Shown here: positions 44,186 to 53,128 of the stretch, piece after piece | How the letters are laid out: each line of letters opens with the position of its first letter | Position numbering within the stretch: the first letter of the stretch is position 1 | NCBI GenBank assembly: GCA_016841325.1 | Contig: JAENZJ010000016.1 | Span: 26,119-90,118, forward strand | From: Thermincola carboxydiphila | Lineage (GTDB): Bacteria; Bacillota; Thermincolia; Thermincolales; UBA2595 | Direction of reading: 5' to 3' | DNA length: 64,000 nt | The notes under the pieces: model-generated | Databases searched by the model: none | Told to the model about the DNA's origin: nothing | Seen by the model: only the letters and a program-made list of their open reading frames with translations | Made by a program: the position numbers and the translations under genes

Positions 44186-44620
44186 TTAACCGTTTTCCCC
44201 ATCCTTATACTTCATATTACTGTCAAGATAACCCTGTAATATCATAACAGCAGCCATCTTGTCAATTACCTGCTTTCTTCTGGACCTGCTCACATCAGCA
44301 CTGATAAGCATTTTCTCCGCTGCCACGGTAGATAACCTCTCATCCCACATTACTACAGGTAAATTAAAAGTATTCTCCAACAGGGATGCAAATTCCCGGA
44401 TAACCTCGGACTGCGGGCCCATGGTACCATTCATATTCCTGGGCAGACCCACAACAATTCCGCTGACTTCTTTTTCAGTTATGATGTCCCGTAACCGGGT
44501 AAGGTCTTTTTCCTGTCCCTTGCGCCGGATAACTTCCAAGCCCTGAGCGGTAATTCCCAGGGGGTCACTTAGGGCAACTCCGATAGTCTTGGTCCCAACA
44601 TCCAAACCCATTAATCTCAA
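44186..44620 (-). CDS. ruvX: RuvX/YqgF-type Holliday junction resolvase-like nuclease (YrrK)
   Basis: 144 residues of the RNase H fold. Motifs: [16 protein letters not shown] near the N terminus with the first catalytic Asp, [13 protein letters not shown], and [13 protein letters not shown] plus [14 protein letters not shown] carrying the later acidic residues. Homologues act in rRNA 5'-end processing or recombination. A TTG start at 44620 preceded by GGTGG gives the usual N terminus. Confidence 0.94.
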   Translation of the reverse strand: MRLMGLDVGTKTIGVALSDPLGITAQGLEVIRRKGQEKDLTRLRDIITEKEVSGIVVGLPRNMNGTMGPQSEVIREFASLLENTFNLPVVMWDERLSTVAAEKMLISADVSRSRRKQVIDKMAAVMILQGYLDSNMKYKDGENG

Positions 44621-44650
44621 GTTATTTCCACCCCGCCAGATAATTTTTCG

Positions 44651-45598
44651 CTAAATAATTTTGATGCAAAACTCCTCACATACCGGACCACAATATCCGC
44701 ATATCCGGCACCGCGCATGGTCTGCCACGGCCCTGCCGTTTTCGATACGAATGGCTCCTGCTGTACACCTGGATGCACATTTACCACATCCCGTACACCA
44801 TGATTCAATATGGATCCTCCGGGGTACAGCATTTACCTTGTCCCTCACTGAATCAGGTACTTCCCCGCCACTGAATATCAGGATATTCATATCAACTTCT
44901 GCTGTTGTTTTCATTCCAACTGCTATTGAATGTAAACCTCGTTTTCTGAGGACAAAATCAAAAGCTTCCCGGGAATCTGCCAGCAGATTGCCACCCCCCA
45001 AAGGTTTCATACTGTAAATGCCCTTACCGGCAGCAACGGCTTCTTTAATAGCCTGCCCCATTGCACTGGCATCACCGTCAGTTATCCCCACACCCCGGTA
45101 ATTATATAAAGGATGGATCACATCAATCTCCGGAACCTGGCAGGCGGCCTTTACACCGGCAACAGTATGGGTAGAGATGCCGGCTGCCCTGATGATGCCT
45201 TTTTGCTTACACTCAAGAAGGTATTCATAGGCCTCCCAGTGGCCCCTGATTGTCAGCGCTGATTCCTGCTCATGAAGCAAAAAGATATCTATCATATCCC
45301 GTCCCGTCTCTTTCCGCGCCTCCTCAACTGCTTCCTGCATCATTTTTCTGGTATAGGCATAAGATTTTGAAGCCAGGACCACTTCCCCGTGATAGCCCCT
45401 GACTGCCTTTTTTATGTATGGATAAGTCCTGTAATACTGGGCTGTATCCAAAAAACTGACTCCCTGCTCCAGTGCATACCTGATAACTTCAGCCCCGCTG
45501 TCAACTGTGAGTCCTGCCTGAAGAGGGCCCACTGTGAGCACCCCAAAGCAAAGCCTTGACACCCTGATACCTGTTTGTCCGAGTTCCCTGTATTCCAT
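44651..45598 (-). CDS. Aldo/keto reductase with C-terminal 4Fe-4S ferredoxin domain
   Basis: 315 residues. The TIM-barrel reductase (1-255) has GQTGIRVSRLCFG, the catalytic Asp-Tyr region FLDTAQYYRTY and Lys in LASKSYAY. The tail holds two cluster motifs, CTGCGKCASRC and CRICGYCGPVC. Such fusions occur in anaerobes; electron donor and substrate are unknown. It is inserted between ireB and ruvX, which are adjacent in most Firmicutes. Confidence 0.9.
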   Translation of the reverse strand: MEYRELGQTGIRVSRLCFGVLTVGPLQAGLTVDSGAEVIRYALEQGVSFLDTAQYYRTYPYIKKAVRGYHGEVVLASKSYAYTRKMMQEAVEEARKETGRDMIDIFLLHEQESALTIRGHWEAYEYLLECKQKGIIRAAGISTHTVAGVKAACQVPEIDVIHPLYNYRGVGITDGDASAMGQAIKEAVAAGKGIYSMKPLGGGNLLADSREAFDFVLRKRGLHSIAVGMKTTAEVDMNILIFSGGEVPDSVRDKVNAVPRRIHIESWCTGCGKCASRCTAGAIRIENGRAVADHARCRICGYCGPVCEEFCIKII

Positions 45599-45692
45599 AT
45601 TACCACCACTGTAACCGTTCTCTATAATTGCCTCTGAAAAATAAATTGCCTCTGAAAGAAATGCAATTCAGAGTTAAAATAACACTGAGTTT

Positions 45693-45722
45693 AAAAAACA
45701 AAGAGGGCATTGGCCGCCCTCT
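45693..45722 (-). terminator. Terminator overlapping the ireB stop
   Basis: AGAGGGC and GCCCTCT (45722-45702) with a seven-base loop, then TTGTTTTTT. It separates ireB from the aldo/keto reductase gene. Confidence 0.85.
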
Positions 45723-45723
45723 G

Positions 45724-45978
45724 TTACTTCTGCAGGTAATGCTTTACCAATTCTTCTATTACTTCATCTCGTTCCATTTTCCTGATCATGCTCCTGGCAT
45801 TGTTGTGACTGGTTATGTAAGCAGGGTCTCCCGATAACAGGTAACCTACAATCTGGTTGATCGGATTATAACCTTTCTCTTTTAGGGCATCGTATACTTT
45901 AAATAGTATATCCCTGACTTCATTGTAGTCCTCTGCCTTGACCTTAAACATCATTGTCTCTTCAAAACCCCTGTTCAC
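45724..45978 (-). CDS. ireB: IreB-family regulatory protein (YrzL, UPF0297)
   Basis: 84 residues from a GTG at 45978 (GGGAGGGAACCGAT). The conserved core [20 protein letters not shown] and [18 protein letters not shown] are nearly identical to YrzL. In Enterococcus IreB is phosphorylated by the IreK kinase and affects cephalosporin tolerance. It lies downstream of alaS as in B. subtilis, but two other genes intervene here. Confidence 0.94.
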   Translation of the reverse strand: MNRGFEETMMFKVKAEDYNEVRDILFKVYDALKEKGYNPINQIVGYLLSGDPAYITSHNNARSMIRKMERDEVIEELVKHYLQK

Positions 45979-46312
45979 ATCGGTTCCCTCCCTTACGCGC
46001 TGATAGTAGTAGTATTCTCCATATCTCCTTATTTTCCTCTCATGAGGCAAAAAAATTGTTCCCGTTTGCATCTGGTATTATTAGATATTATATGATAGAA
46101 TTTAATCAAATATATTTTTTCCAATATGGTCAGGATATGGCACGAATGTGAGGTAATCCAAAAGCATCGTTCAAGCACGGCACCGGTTGTTACCAATTAC
46201 CACCAACAGCATTCAGTGTCCTTTTGAAAACCGTAATAGCGAACCGGTATCCGTGAGTTGCCTTGGTATTGCCTCATCAGGTTTTACAAACCACTTTGAA
46301 GGAGGGGTTACT

Positions 46313-46702
46313 ATGGCACAGGGATATTGTAAGGACTTAGGTTATTTTTTCGGCCGTTTGGATTTTCCGGATGAACTGACTATTGCCTTCCTGGGACAAA
46401 ACGATGATCTTGTATTTGGTTTGGCTTCACTTCTTTCAGATATCGGTCCTGAAAACCTTCATGTTCAATGCAGACTGATTCCTACCGGTTTTGTGGAAAT
46501 AACGGTTTATGATTACCGCGACCCCGAAAACTTCACTGACACGCGAAAGAGGCCCATCGAACACGTATCGAGATTTATGCTGGATTTTCATAATGACAAG
46601 AAGTTCGTCATCACAGTTGGTGACCTGGACTTGAATCTCCATTACGATATCCTGAGACTGGAACTTGACCATATTGACTGGGTAACTGAATATCTGCACT
46701 AA
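46313..46702 (+). CDS. Hypothetical protein, 129 residues
   Basis: ATG at 46313 after AAGGAGGGGTTACT; the frame is open further upstream but without a start signal. The product begins MAQGYCKDLGYFFGRLDFPD and looks like a small soluble alpha/beta protein with several acidic loops (DYRDPENFTD, VGDLDLNLHYD). No family is recognised. It is a plus-strand gene inside the minus-strand alaS block, with a terminator on both sides. Confidence 0.7.
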   Translation: MAQGYCKDLGYFFGRLDFPDELTIAFLGQNDDLVFGLASLLSDIGPENLHVQCRLIPTGFVEITVYDYRDPENFTDTRKRPIEHVSRFMLDFHNDKKFVITVGDLDLNLHYDILRLELDHIDWVTEYLH

Positions 46703-46707
46703 GATAA

Positions 46708-46757
46708 TAAGGGGCTGTCCCATAATTTAAAATCTTATGGGTACAGTCCTTTTATTT
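46708..46757 (+). terminator. Probable terminator of the 129-residue gene
   Basis: A stem pairing GGGCTGTCCCATAA with TTATGGGTACAGTCC (one internal mismatch) is followed by TTTTATTTTTGG on the plus strand. Confidence 0.65.
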
Positions 46758-46763
46758 TTGGTC

Positions 46764-46796
46764 AAAAAACCAGTGGGCTTTTTCTTAAGCCCACTG
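46764..46796 (-). terminator. Terminator of the glycosyltransferase gene
   Basis: CAGTGGGCTT and AAGCCCACTG form a 10-bp stem (46796-46771), followed by GGTTTTTTG on the minus strand, 52 bases after the stop. Confidence 0.82.
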
Positions 46797-46847
46797 AATC
46801 ACTGCCAATCTTGAAATATTATGTGCTATACTCCCTATTTGTTTTTC

Positions 46848-47966
46848 TTACAGAGCTCCGGCCAGGGTGAGTACATTCGCGGCAGCATCCGGACCGGAAT
46901 TGGATTTGCCCAGTAAGAGGGCCTTTTTATTTATCAGCCGGTAAACATTTTTATCACATGTAATCATCCTTACCTTTGCCGGTATTTCTTCAATTGAGTC
47001 AGCCTTTAAGGCAGCACCGTTACCGGTAAGAAAACGGGCATTCCACACTTCCTGTCCATAAAGTACATCAAATAGGACCATCGGTACTCCCGATGCCAGG
47101 CACTCCGTTGTGGAAAGGCCGCCGGGTTTTGTCACCATAACATCTGCAGCCCACATGTATTCGTGGATATTGTTTACCAGTCCCTCAACCCTAACAGAAT
47201 GCTTTTGTGAGAACCTCCTGAGCATAATTTTTCTGAGTCCGGCATTGAGACCTGTGACCACTGTCACCTGCGCCCTTTCGGGCATCTCTGCCAGGATGGC
47301 GGTAATTTTCTCAAGGTCTCCGAGGCCCCAGCCTCCACCGCCTACCAGCACCACAGGCCTGCTGTTGTCCAGGCCCAGTTTTTCCCTTGTCTCTTCACGG
47401 CTGGCCCTCCTGGTAAAAACCGGGTCTATGGGGATACCCTGCCCCGAAACACAGCGGGGTTTAAAGTTCAGATCCCTGAAACCGTTTTCCAGACAGTTGT
47501 CCCCCACAATATACAGGTCAATATTCGGGTTCAGCCAGTAAGCATGAATGTCATAATCTGTTATTATCCCAGCCAGAGGCGTGTCCAGCCCCTTTTCTTT
47601 GAGTCCGGCGATTACTGAAGCCGGAAATGGGTGTGTACATACAATGACATCGGGTCTGAACCTTTTTATTTCTGAGATAATAGAGCCTTCTAACAACAGC
47701 CGCACCATTCGCCTTGAGGTTTCGTCATCTGTTCTGGCCCTGCTTTTCTCGTAAAACCTGTGCCAGGTCTGTGGCAGCCTGTTAATTAACTGCAGATAGC
47801 TCCTGAATATCATATCCTTCAGGCGGGGAAAGCTGCTGCCAATACTGTTAATATGACGAACCTCGGTATCATGCACAAGCTGTTTCATGGCCCTGGTTAA
47901 GGCATCAGCTGCCCTTTCATGTCCAAGGCCGAAAGACTCAGAAATAACCAGCACTCTCTTAGCCAC
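46848..47966 (-). CDS. MGDG synthase/UgtP-type diacylglycerol glycosyltransferase
   Basis: 372-residue GT28-family enzyme with the two-domain GT-B fold. N-terminal motif VLVISESFGLGHERAADAL, DYDIHAYW in the lipid-side domain, then GGGGWGLGDLEKI and the donor-binding stretch VTKPGGLSTTECLASGVPMV. It builds glycolipids at the inner membrane face, possibly as anchors for wall polymers. I prefer the GTG at 47966 (GGAGG upstream) over the GTG at 47978. It sits between alaS and ireB. Confidence 0.88.
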   Translation of the reverse strand: MAKRVLVISESFGLGHERAADALTRAMKQLVHDTEVRHINSIGSSFPRLKDMIFRSYLQLINRLPQTWHRFYEKSRARTDDETSRRMVRLLLEGSIISEIKRFRPDVIVCTHPFPASVIAGLKEKGLDTPLAGIITDYDIHAYWLNPNIDLYIVGDNCLENGFRDLNFKPRCVSGQGIPIDPVFTRRASREETREKLGLDNSRPVVLVGGGGWGLGDLEKITAILAEMPERAQVTVVTGLNAGLRKIMLRRFSQKHSVRVEGLVNNIHEYMWAADVMVTKPGGLSTTECLASGVPMVLFDVLYGQEVWNARFLTGNGAALKADSIEEIPAKVRMITCDKNVYRLINKKALLLGKSNSGPDAAANVLTLAGAL

Positions 47967-48090
47967 GGGTCCCGCCACCTCCGGTATTTAAATCCTGATA
48001 CCTTTAAACTGCAACTACTGGCTCATGCAGTATTCATCTACTATACTACATGTTATTCACCCGGAGTTCAATTGAATAAATCTGGTTAAG

Positions 48091-50739
48091 CTATTTGACC
48101 TGGTTCTGAATAACCTCATATGCCTTCTCCAGAGCTTCGGCCATCTTGGCAGGGTCTTTGGCTCCTGCCTGAGCCATATCCGGCCTGCCTCCTCCGCCGC
48201 CACCGGCAGCTTTGGCCACCTCCCGGATGATGTTTCCGGCGTGTATGCCTTTATCCAGGACATCTTTTGTGGCCATGGCCACAAAATTAACTTTGCCGTC
48301 AGTGATACTGCCCAGTACCACCACTCCGGAACCAAGCTTATCCTTCATCATGTCTCCCATGTTCCTCAGGGCGTCCATGTCCGGAGCATTCACCTGGGCT
48401 GCCAGGGCTTTGATGCCTCTGATTTCCTTCACCTGGTCCATTATTCCCTGTGATTCGTACCTGGCCAGCTTAGCCTGCATGGCTTCAAGTTCCCTTTCCT
48501 TCTCCTTCAGTTCCTTTATGATACCTTCGGCTCTTCTGGCAAGCTCATTTGGTGTTGTCTTCAGGGCTGCACTGGCCTCTGCAATCAGGTTTTCCTGTTC
48601 AGTAATATAGGTGATTACACCGTCTCCGGTTACCGCCTCAATCCTCCGCAGCCCGGAACCGATTCCACTTTCAGAAAGTATCTTGAAGATTCCGGCCTCA
48701 GCAGTTGCATTTAAGTGGGTACCGCCGCAAAGCTCCATACTGTAGTCACCCATGCTTACCACCCGGACATGCTCACCGTACTTTTCACCGAAAAGCGCCG
48801 TGGCCCCTGCTTTTTTGGCTTCTTCTACCGTGCTGACCATTGTGCTGATCTCCAGATTGCTCATTATCTTTTCATTGACCCTGGCTTCAATTTCCTGCAG
48901 TTCTCCGGGAGTAACCGGCTGAAAATGAGTGAAGTCAAATCTTAGCCTGTCTGGCTCAACCAGTGAACCAGCCTGGTTCACGTGGTCACCCAGGACTTCC
49001 TTCATAGCCTTATGCAGCAGGTGGGTCGCCGAATGGTTCCTGGCAATCCTTTTCCTTCTTTCTACATCAATCCGGGCTTCAATAAAGTCCCCAAATGACA
49101 GGGTTCCCTTTTCCACCTCTCCAAGGTGAATATACAGGCCGTTGAAAGCCTTTTTGGTATCGTAGATACGAACCACTGTCCCGGCCTTGGTCAGGTACCC
49201 GGTATCACCCACCTGACCACCGCTTTCAGCGTAAAACGGTGACTTATTCAGGATAACCTCAACCTTTTGGCCCTGTTCTGCCTGAGCAACAGCCTCTTTA
49301 TTGACAATCAGGCCAATTACATTGGAATGTGATGATATCTCTCCATAGCCGATAAATTCAGTTATCCCCATTTTTTTGCCGATTTCAGCGTAAATTTCCT
49401 GACCGGCCAGCATTTCGGTATCCTGCCGTGCCGCCCTGGCCCTTTCCCGCTGTTGCTGCATAGCCTTCTCAAAACCGGTCCGGTCCACTTCAAGGCCGTT
49501 TTCTTCGGCAATGTCTTCTGTAAGGTCAAGGGGAAATCCATATGTATCATAAAGAACAAAAGCATCCTCCCCGCCAATCCGGGTCCCCCCGGCTGACTTG
49601 ACCCGTGAAATCATTTCACCGACAATTTTCAGGCCATCATTGATGGTTTCATGGAAGCGCTCCTCCTCAAGCCGGATAATCCGGCTCACATACTCCTTCT
49701 TTTCGGCAATTTCCGAATAAGCATCTCCCATCAGGGCGACCACCGTGTTAACCAGTTCATGGAGAAACGGCCTTTCTACACCCAGGCTTTTACCAAACCT
49801 CACTGCCCTCCTGAGAATTCGGCGCAGCACATAACCCCTTCCTTCGTTGCCTGGCAGTACACCGTCTGAAATAAGGAAAGTACAGGCCCGGGCATGGTCT
49901 GCAATAACCCGGAACGGAAATCCCCTTTCATCTCCGTGGTATTTCAGGCCGGTCATTTTTTCTACTTTTGTAATAATATCTTTAAGCAGGTCTGTGTCAT
50001 AATTTGATGAAACACCCTGAATCACCGATGTTATCCGCTCCAGTCCCATCCCGGTATCAATACTGGGTTTGGGCAGTGGGGTCATTGTTCCGGTTTCATC
50101 ACGATTGTACTGCATAAACACCAGGTTCCAGATCTCCAGCCAGCGGTCACAATCACATTTTCCGACAAAACACTCCGACTCCTGGCAGCGGAACTCCTCA
50201 CCACGGTCATAAATTATCTCACTACAGGGACCGCACGGTCCGGTATCCCCCATAGACCAGAAATTATCCTTTTCACCCAGGCGGACAATTTTCTCAGCCG
50301 GCACACCGGTAACTTCCTGCCACAGCCTGAATGCCTCATCATCATCAGTATAAATGGTGGGATAAAGCTTTTCTTCAGGAAGTCCCAGCACCCTAGTGAG
50401 GAACTCCCAGGCATATGAGATAGCATCACGTTTGAAGTAATCGCCAAAGGAAAAATTGCCCAGCATCTCAAAGAAAGTATGGTGCCTGGCTGTACGTCCC
50501 ACAGTATCCAGGTCATTGTGTTTTCCACCGGCCCGGACACACTTCTGAGATGTTGTCGCTCTTTTATAAGGACGCTTGTCCAGTCCAAGGAAGACGTCCT
50601 TAAACTGGTTCATCCCCGCATTGGTAAACAGTAGAGTCGGGTCATCATGGGGCACCAGGGATGAACTGGAAACAATCGCATGCCCCTTGCTCTCAAAATA
50701 TTTAAGAAACTTTTCCCTCACTTCATTTCCGGTCAACAT
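48091..50739 (-). CDS. alaS: Alanyl-tRNA synthetase
   Basis: 882 residues, full length. Class II core with motif GMNQFKDVFLG and TSQKCVRAGGKHNDLD near the N terminus, the tRNA-recognition region, the editing domain with HSATHLLHKAM and CGGTHLNATAEAG, and a C-terminal DHHA1 domain with the glycine run AAGGGGGGRPDMAQAG. AGGAGG precedes the ATG. A T-box-type antiterminator and terminator stand before it. Confidence 0.98.
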   Translation of the reverse strand: MLTGNEVREKFLKYFESKGHAIVSSSSLVPHDDPTLLFTNAGMNQFKDVFLGLDKRPYKRATTSQKCVRAGGKHNDLDTVGRTARHHTFFEMLGNFSFGDYFKRDAISYAWEFLTRVLGLPEEKLYPTIYTDDDEAFRLWQEVTGVPAEKIVRLGEKDNFWSMGDTGPCGPCSEIIYDRGEEFRCQESECFVGKCDCDRWLEIWNLVFMQYNRDETGTMTPLPKPSIDTGMGLERITSVIQGVSSNYDTDLLKDIITKVEKMTGLKYHGDERGFPFRVIADHARACTFLISDGVLPGNEGRGYVLRRILRRAVRFGKSLGVERPFLHELVNTVVALMGDAYSEIAEKKEYVSRIIRLEEERFHETINDGLKIVGEMISRVKSAGGTRIGGEDAFVLYDTYGFPLDLTEDIAEENGLEVDRTGFEKAMQQQRERARAARQDTEMLAGQEIYAEIGKKMGITEFIGYGEISSHSNVIGLIVNKEAVAQAEQGQKVEVILNKSPFYAESGGQVGDTGYLTKAGTVVRIYDTKKAFNGLYIHLGEVEKGTLSFGDFIEARIDVERRKRIARNHSATHLLHKAMKEVLGDHVNQAGSLVEPDRLRFDFTHFQPVTPGELQEIEARVNEKIMSNLEISTMVSTVEEAKKAGATALFGEKYGEHVRVVSMGDYSMELCGGTHLNATAEAGIFKILSESGIGSGLRRIEAVTGDGVITYITEQENLIAEASAALKTTPNELARRAEGIIKELKEKERELEAMQAKLARYESQGIMDQVKEIRGIKALAAQVNAPDMDALRNMGDMMKDKLGSGVVVLGSITDGKVNFVAMATKDVLDKGIHAGNIIREVAKAAGGGGGGRPDMAQAGAKDPAKMAEALEKAYEVIQNQVK

Positions 50740-50752
50740 ATTTACCTCCTAA

Positions 50753-50821
50753 CTTAAAAGCCTCTCGCCCGAAGTGAACAACACTCCAGGGACGAAAGGC
50801 TTTCTTTCGCGGCACCACCCT
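50753..50821 (-). promoter_or_regulatory. T-box antiterminator/terminator without a visible Stem I, upstream of alaS
   Basis: The minus strand carries the T-box core AGGGTGGTGCCGCG (50821-50808). TGGT can pair with the ACCA end of tRNA-Ala, whose discriminator base is A. The antiterminator closes by CCAGGG/CCCTGG and CGAAAG/CTTTCG. The competing terminator is AAGCCTTTCGTCCC with GGGCGAGAGGCTTTT, ending near 50756. Only about 40 bases separate the expected start site from the T-box core, too few for Stem I with its specifier loop. Confidence 0.8.
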
Positions 50822-50868
50822 GGTAACATTATGGGTAACATTAAATGGTAATTTATAAATTCGCTAAA

Positions 50869-50897
50869 ATTATACCTAAAGCTGCTGCTATTGTCAA
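50869..50897 (-). promoter_or_regulatory. Consensus sigma-A promoter of alaS
   Basis: TTGACA (50897-50892) and TATAAT (50874-50869) are both perfect with a 17-base spacer. It lies just after the stop of the upstream permease (50902). The start site is expected near 50862. Confidence 0.88.
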
Positions 50898-50901
50898 GCA
50901 A

Positions 50902-51951
50902 TTAACCGGTGTCCTTATCATCTACCAGCTTCAGGTAAATATATCGCAGGATTACTTTAAGTGCCGCGGCAGCCGGTACTGCCAGGAGCACTCCGGCAAA
51001 GCCGTAAAGTTCTCCACCTGCCAGTAAAGCAAAAATTACCACCAGGGGATGCAGCCCAAGGCTTTTCCCGAGAATTTTCGGTGAAATCACTGCATTCTCC
51101 AGTTGCTGGACTATCAGGATTATTATGATGGCATAAAAAGCGGTCTTTTTGGAGACAAGCAGTGCCAGGGATACTGCAGGCACAGCAGTAATAAATGGCC
51201 CCAGGTATGGGACCAGTTCGGCTATCCCGGCAATAAGCCCTATAATGAAGGCAAAATCCACACCTGCGAGATACATTCCCAACCCTGTCATTACTCCCAC
51301 AATTACTGATATAGTCACATGCCCCCGGAAAAATCCACTGATTATGTCATCCAGGTCCCTTAGAACTGCCATGACATCACTGCGATATCTGCGTGGTATG
51401 GTTAAGGTAAAGGAATTTTTTATCTGTTCCGCATCTTTTAGCATATAAAATGCAAAGAAAGGGGCAATAATCAGTCCCAGCAGGTAGGAAAACAGTTTAA
51501 CCATAGAGTCTGCTGCTGCCCTGACCATGTTTATCAGTAGGTCTTCACCCTGTTTAATGCGTTCATCAATTACAGCCCTGATACCCTGTGGCAGTCTGAA
51601 CCTGCTATAGCTGCCCTCAATATCGGTAATAATCCCTTTTATTTCCGAGGTTAACCGGGGGATGACATGTCCCAGACGATTGAATTCCTCGAGAATGTAC
51701 GGGACACCAAATACCATTATTGATGTGCCCACAGCAAAAACCACCATATAGACCAGGAGTATTGCCAGCCCCCGGGGAACTTTTCTGCTTTCAACATACT
51801 CCACCATAGGATTCAGGAGGTAAGCAATAAAAAATGCCAGTATAAATGGAATAAAAATAATCCTTACCCTGTACAGAAAGTACAAGCCGGCAATTGATAC
51901 TGTTCCCAGGAACAATCGCCGGTACATTGTTTTGGTAGTTGTATTATACAT
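50902..51951 (-). CDS. AI-2E family transporter (YrrI-like)
   Basis: 349 residues with seven to eight helices and the family motifs FILAFFIAYLLNPMVEYVE and AGIAELVPYLGPFITAVP. Members export small molecules or act as sodium/proton exchangers; substrate unknown. It precedes alaS as yrrI does in B. subtilis. No strong ribosome binding site; its ATG is a few bases after the upstream stop, so translation is likely coupled. Confidence 0.9.
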   Translation of the reverse strand: MYNTTTKTMYRRLFLGTVSIAGLYFLYRVRIIFIPFILAFFIAYLLNPMVEYVESRKVPRGLAILLVYMVVFAVGTSIMVFGVPYILEEFNRLGHVIPRLTSEIKGIITDIEGSYSRFRLPQGIRAVIDERIKQGEDLLINMVRAAADSMVKLFSYLLGLIIAPFFAFYMLKDAEQIKNSFTLTIPRRYRSDVMAVLRDLDDIISGFFRGHVTISVIVGVMTGLGMYLAGVDFAFIIGLIAGIAELVPYLGPFITAVPAVSLALLVSKKTAFYAIIIILIVQQLENAVISPKILGKSLGLHPLVVIFALLAGGELYGFAGVLLAVPAAAALKVILRYIYLKLVDDKDTG

Positions 51952-51954
51952 TCT

Positions 51955-52140
51955 TTATTTCATCCAGTCATCAGCCATTTTTTTTGCTCCTCTAATAACT
52001 CTTCGCGCGCTGCTTTTGACCAGTCTGGAGTCCTTTAACACAGGCCTTCTGTGTTTTTTATACTGGGGTGCCATAAACATTGTCAAAACCATTGCTGCGA
52101 TGCCGCCTGTAAGCAAACCGTTCCAAAATCCTTTGCGCAT
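51955..52140 (-). CDS. Small basic membrane-anchored protein (YtxH-like)
   Basis: 61 residues: a glycine-containing hydrophobic helix (WNGLLTGGIAAMVLTMFMAP) followed by a very basic tail (QYKKHRRPVLKD, RRVIRGAKKMADDWMK). The layout resembles short YtxH proteins. GGGGGTGAATAC precedes the ATG. Co-transcribed with the AI-2E permease. Confidence 0.75.
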   Translation of the reverse strand: MRKGFWNGLLTGGIAAMVLTMFMAPQYKKHRRPVLKDSRLVKSSARRVIRGAKKMADDWMK

Positions 52141-52168
52141 GTATTCACCCCCTTTACCGGTTTAAATC

Positions 52169-52339
52169 CTAAATATCGTCCTGGGCGCCCAATACCATCA
52201 GGGTACCGTCTTCGGCCACTTCAAAAATATTAACTTCATTTCTCTTCATACTGTACTCTACACAGCAGTCCCAGCAGTAATACTGGTCTACGCCTACCTT
52301 TCCGGTAGCTTTACTGCCACAGGCAGGACAATTCATCAT
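52169..52339 (-). CDS. Small zinc-ribbon protein (56 residues)
   Basis: ATG-ATG at 52339 after AAGGGGGGTAAT. The product starts MMNCPACGSKATGKVGVDQY and has a second pair in CWDCC, giving a CxxC...CxxC zinc ribbon, then a beta-strand tail (NEVNIFEVAEDGTLMVLGAQ). Function unknown. It begins two bases after the PRC-barrel gene and ends 28 bases before the YtxH-like gene, so these small genes form one operon with the AI-2E permease. Confidence 0.75.
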   Translation of the reverse strand: MMNCPACGSKATGKVGVDQYYCWDCCVEYSMKRNEVNIFEVAEDGTLMVLGAQDDI

Positions 52340-52340
52340 A

Positions 52341-52844
52341 TTACCCCCCTTGCAAAGGAATTCCGTTTATTTCGAAAGAAGCAATGACCCGGTCAGGTCC
52401 AATGCTCAGACCTGTGTTTGGTATGGTAAACCTTCCATTAAGAAGGTCTTCGATAACCCCGTCTGAAATTTCATACCCGATTATTTCACCGGTGTTTTCA
52501 TCAAGAATCAGGTCTTGAATAATACCAATAATGCGGCCATCCTCATACTCAACACGCCGGCCCCTGATATCGCTTTTGGCAACAATGGTCTGTTTTAGAG
52601 CCGGGATGGATTTGACCGGTTTAATCGCTGATTCATCAGTTATGATAAGGCTTTCGTCTTCCCGTCTGCAGATATCTTCGTGGAGAAATCCCTTACTGTT
52701 CCTTAGCCACCCGCCGTTTTCCACCAGGTAACCAACTACCCTGTTTTCATTGATATCATAAACCAGGTCTTTAACTTCTCCAACCTGTTTACCGTTATTT
52801 AACGCAACCACCGGCAGGCTGATGATTTCCCTCCCTTTGAGCAC
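52341..52844 (-). CDS. PRC-barrel protein with two repeats
   Basis: 167 residues from a GTG at 52844 (GGAGG eight bases before). Two PRC-barrel domains: about 4-75 (SLPVVALNNGKQVGEVKDLVYD) and about 85-160 (GRRVEYEDGRIIGIIQDLIL). This YlmC/YmxH-like group occurs in spore-formers and is sometimes linked to sporulation; the function is not established. Confidence 0.85.
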   Translation of the reverse strand: MLKGREIISLPVVALNNGKQVGEVKDLVYDINENRVVGYLVENGGWLRNSKGFLHEDICRREDESLIITDESAIKPVKSIPALKQTIVAKSDIRGRRVEYEDGRIIGIIQDLILDENTGEIIGYEISDGVIEDLLNGRFTIPNTGLSIGPDRVIASFEINGIPLQGG

Positions 52845-52993
52845 ACCTGTTACCTCCAAGTCATGTTTTTTCCCGGTTACCTGTGGTCTCTAATAGTATG
52901 ACCGGAAAATGCATAAATAATTCGAAACCCAGGGGGTGACCTCAAAATCCGGAGAAATTTACCTTATGGATTAAAATTACTGTAAGTACTGGC

Positions 52994-53033
52994 AAAAAAA
53001 AAGTTACCGGTCACGATACATGCTCCCGTGGCC
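52994..53033 (-). terminator. Possible terminator of the fur-permease operon
   Basis: GGCCACG and CGTGACC (one mismatch) enclose 11 bases and are followed by GGTAAC and nine T on the minus strand. The rest of the 285-base gap (52845-53128) shows no gene. Confidence 0.45.
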
Positions 53034-53128
53034 AATAACATTCCTCTTTTGATTATTCACTTAATAAAACAATTACCATAAGTGCCTTAAGAGTGCCGTA
53101 AAGCCCCTGGTTTTAGGCATGGGGAGTA

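Noticed and set aside
53100..53126. CCCCATGCC...GGGG hairpin resembling IS200/IS605 ends
   Set aside because: No transposase, TnpB or second end is nearby; it is equally well a weak terminator of the permease gene.
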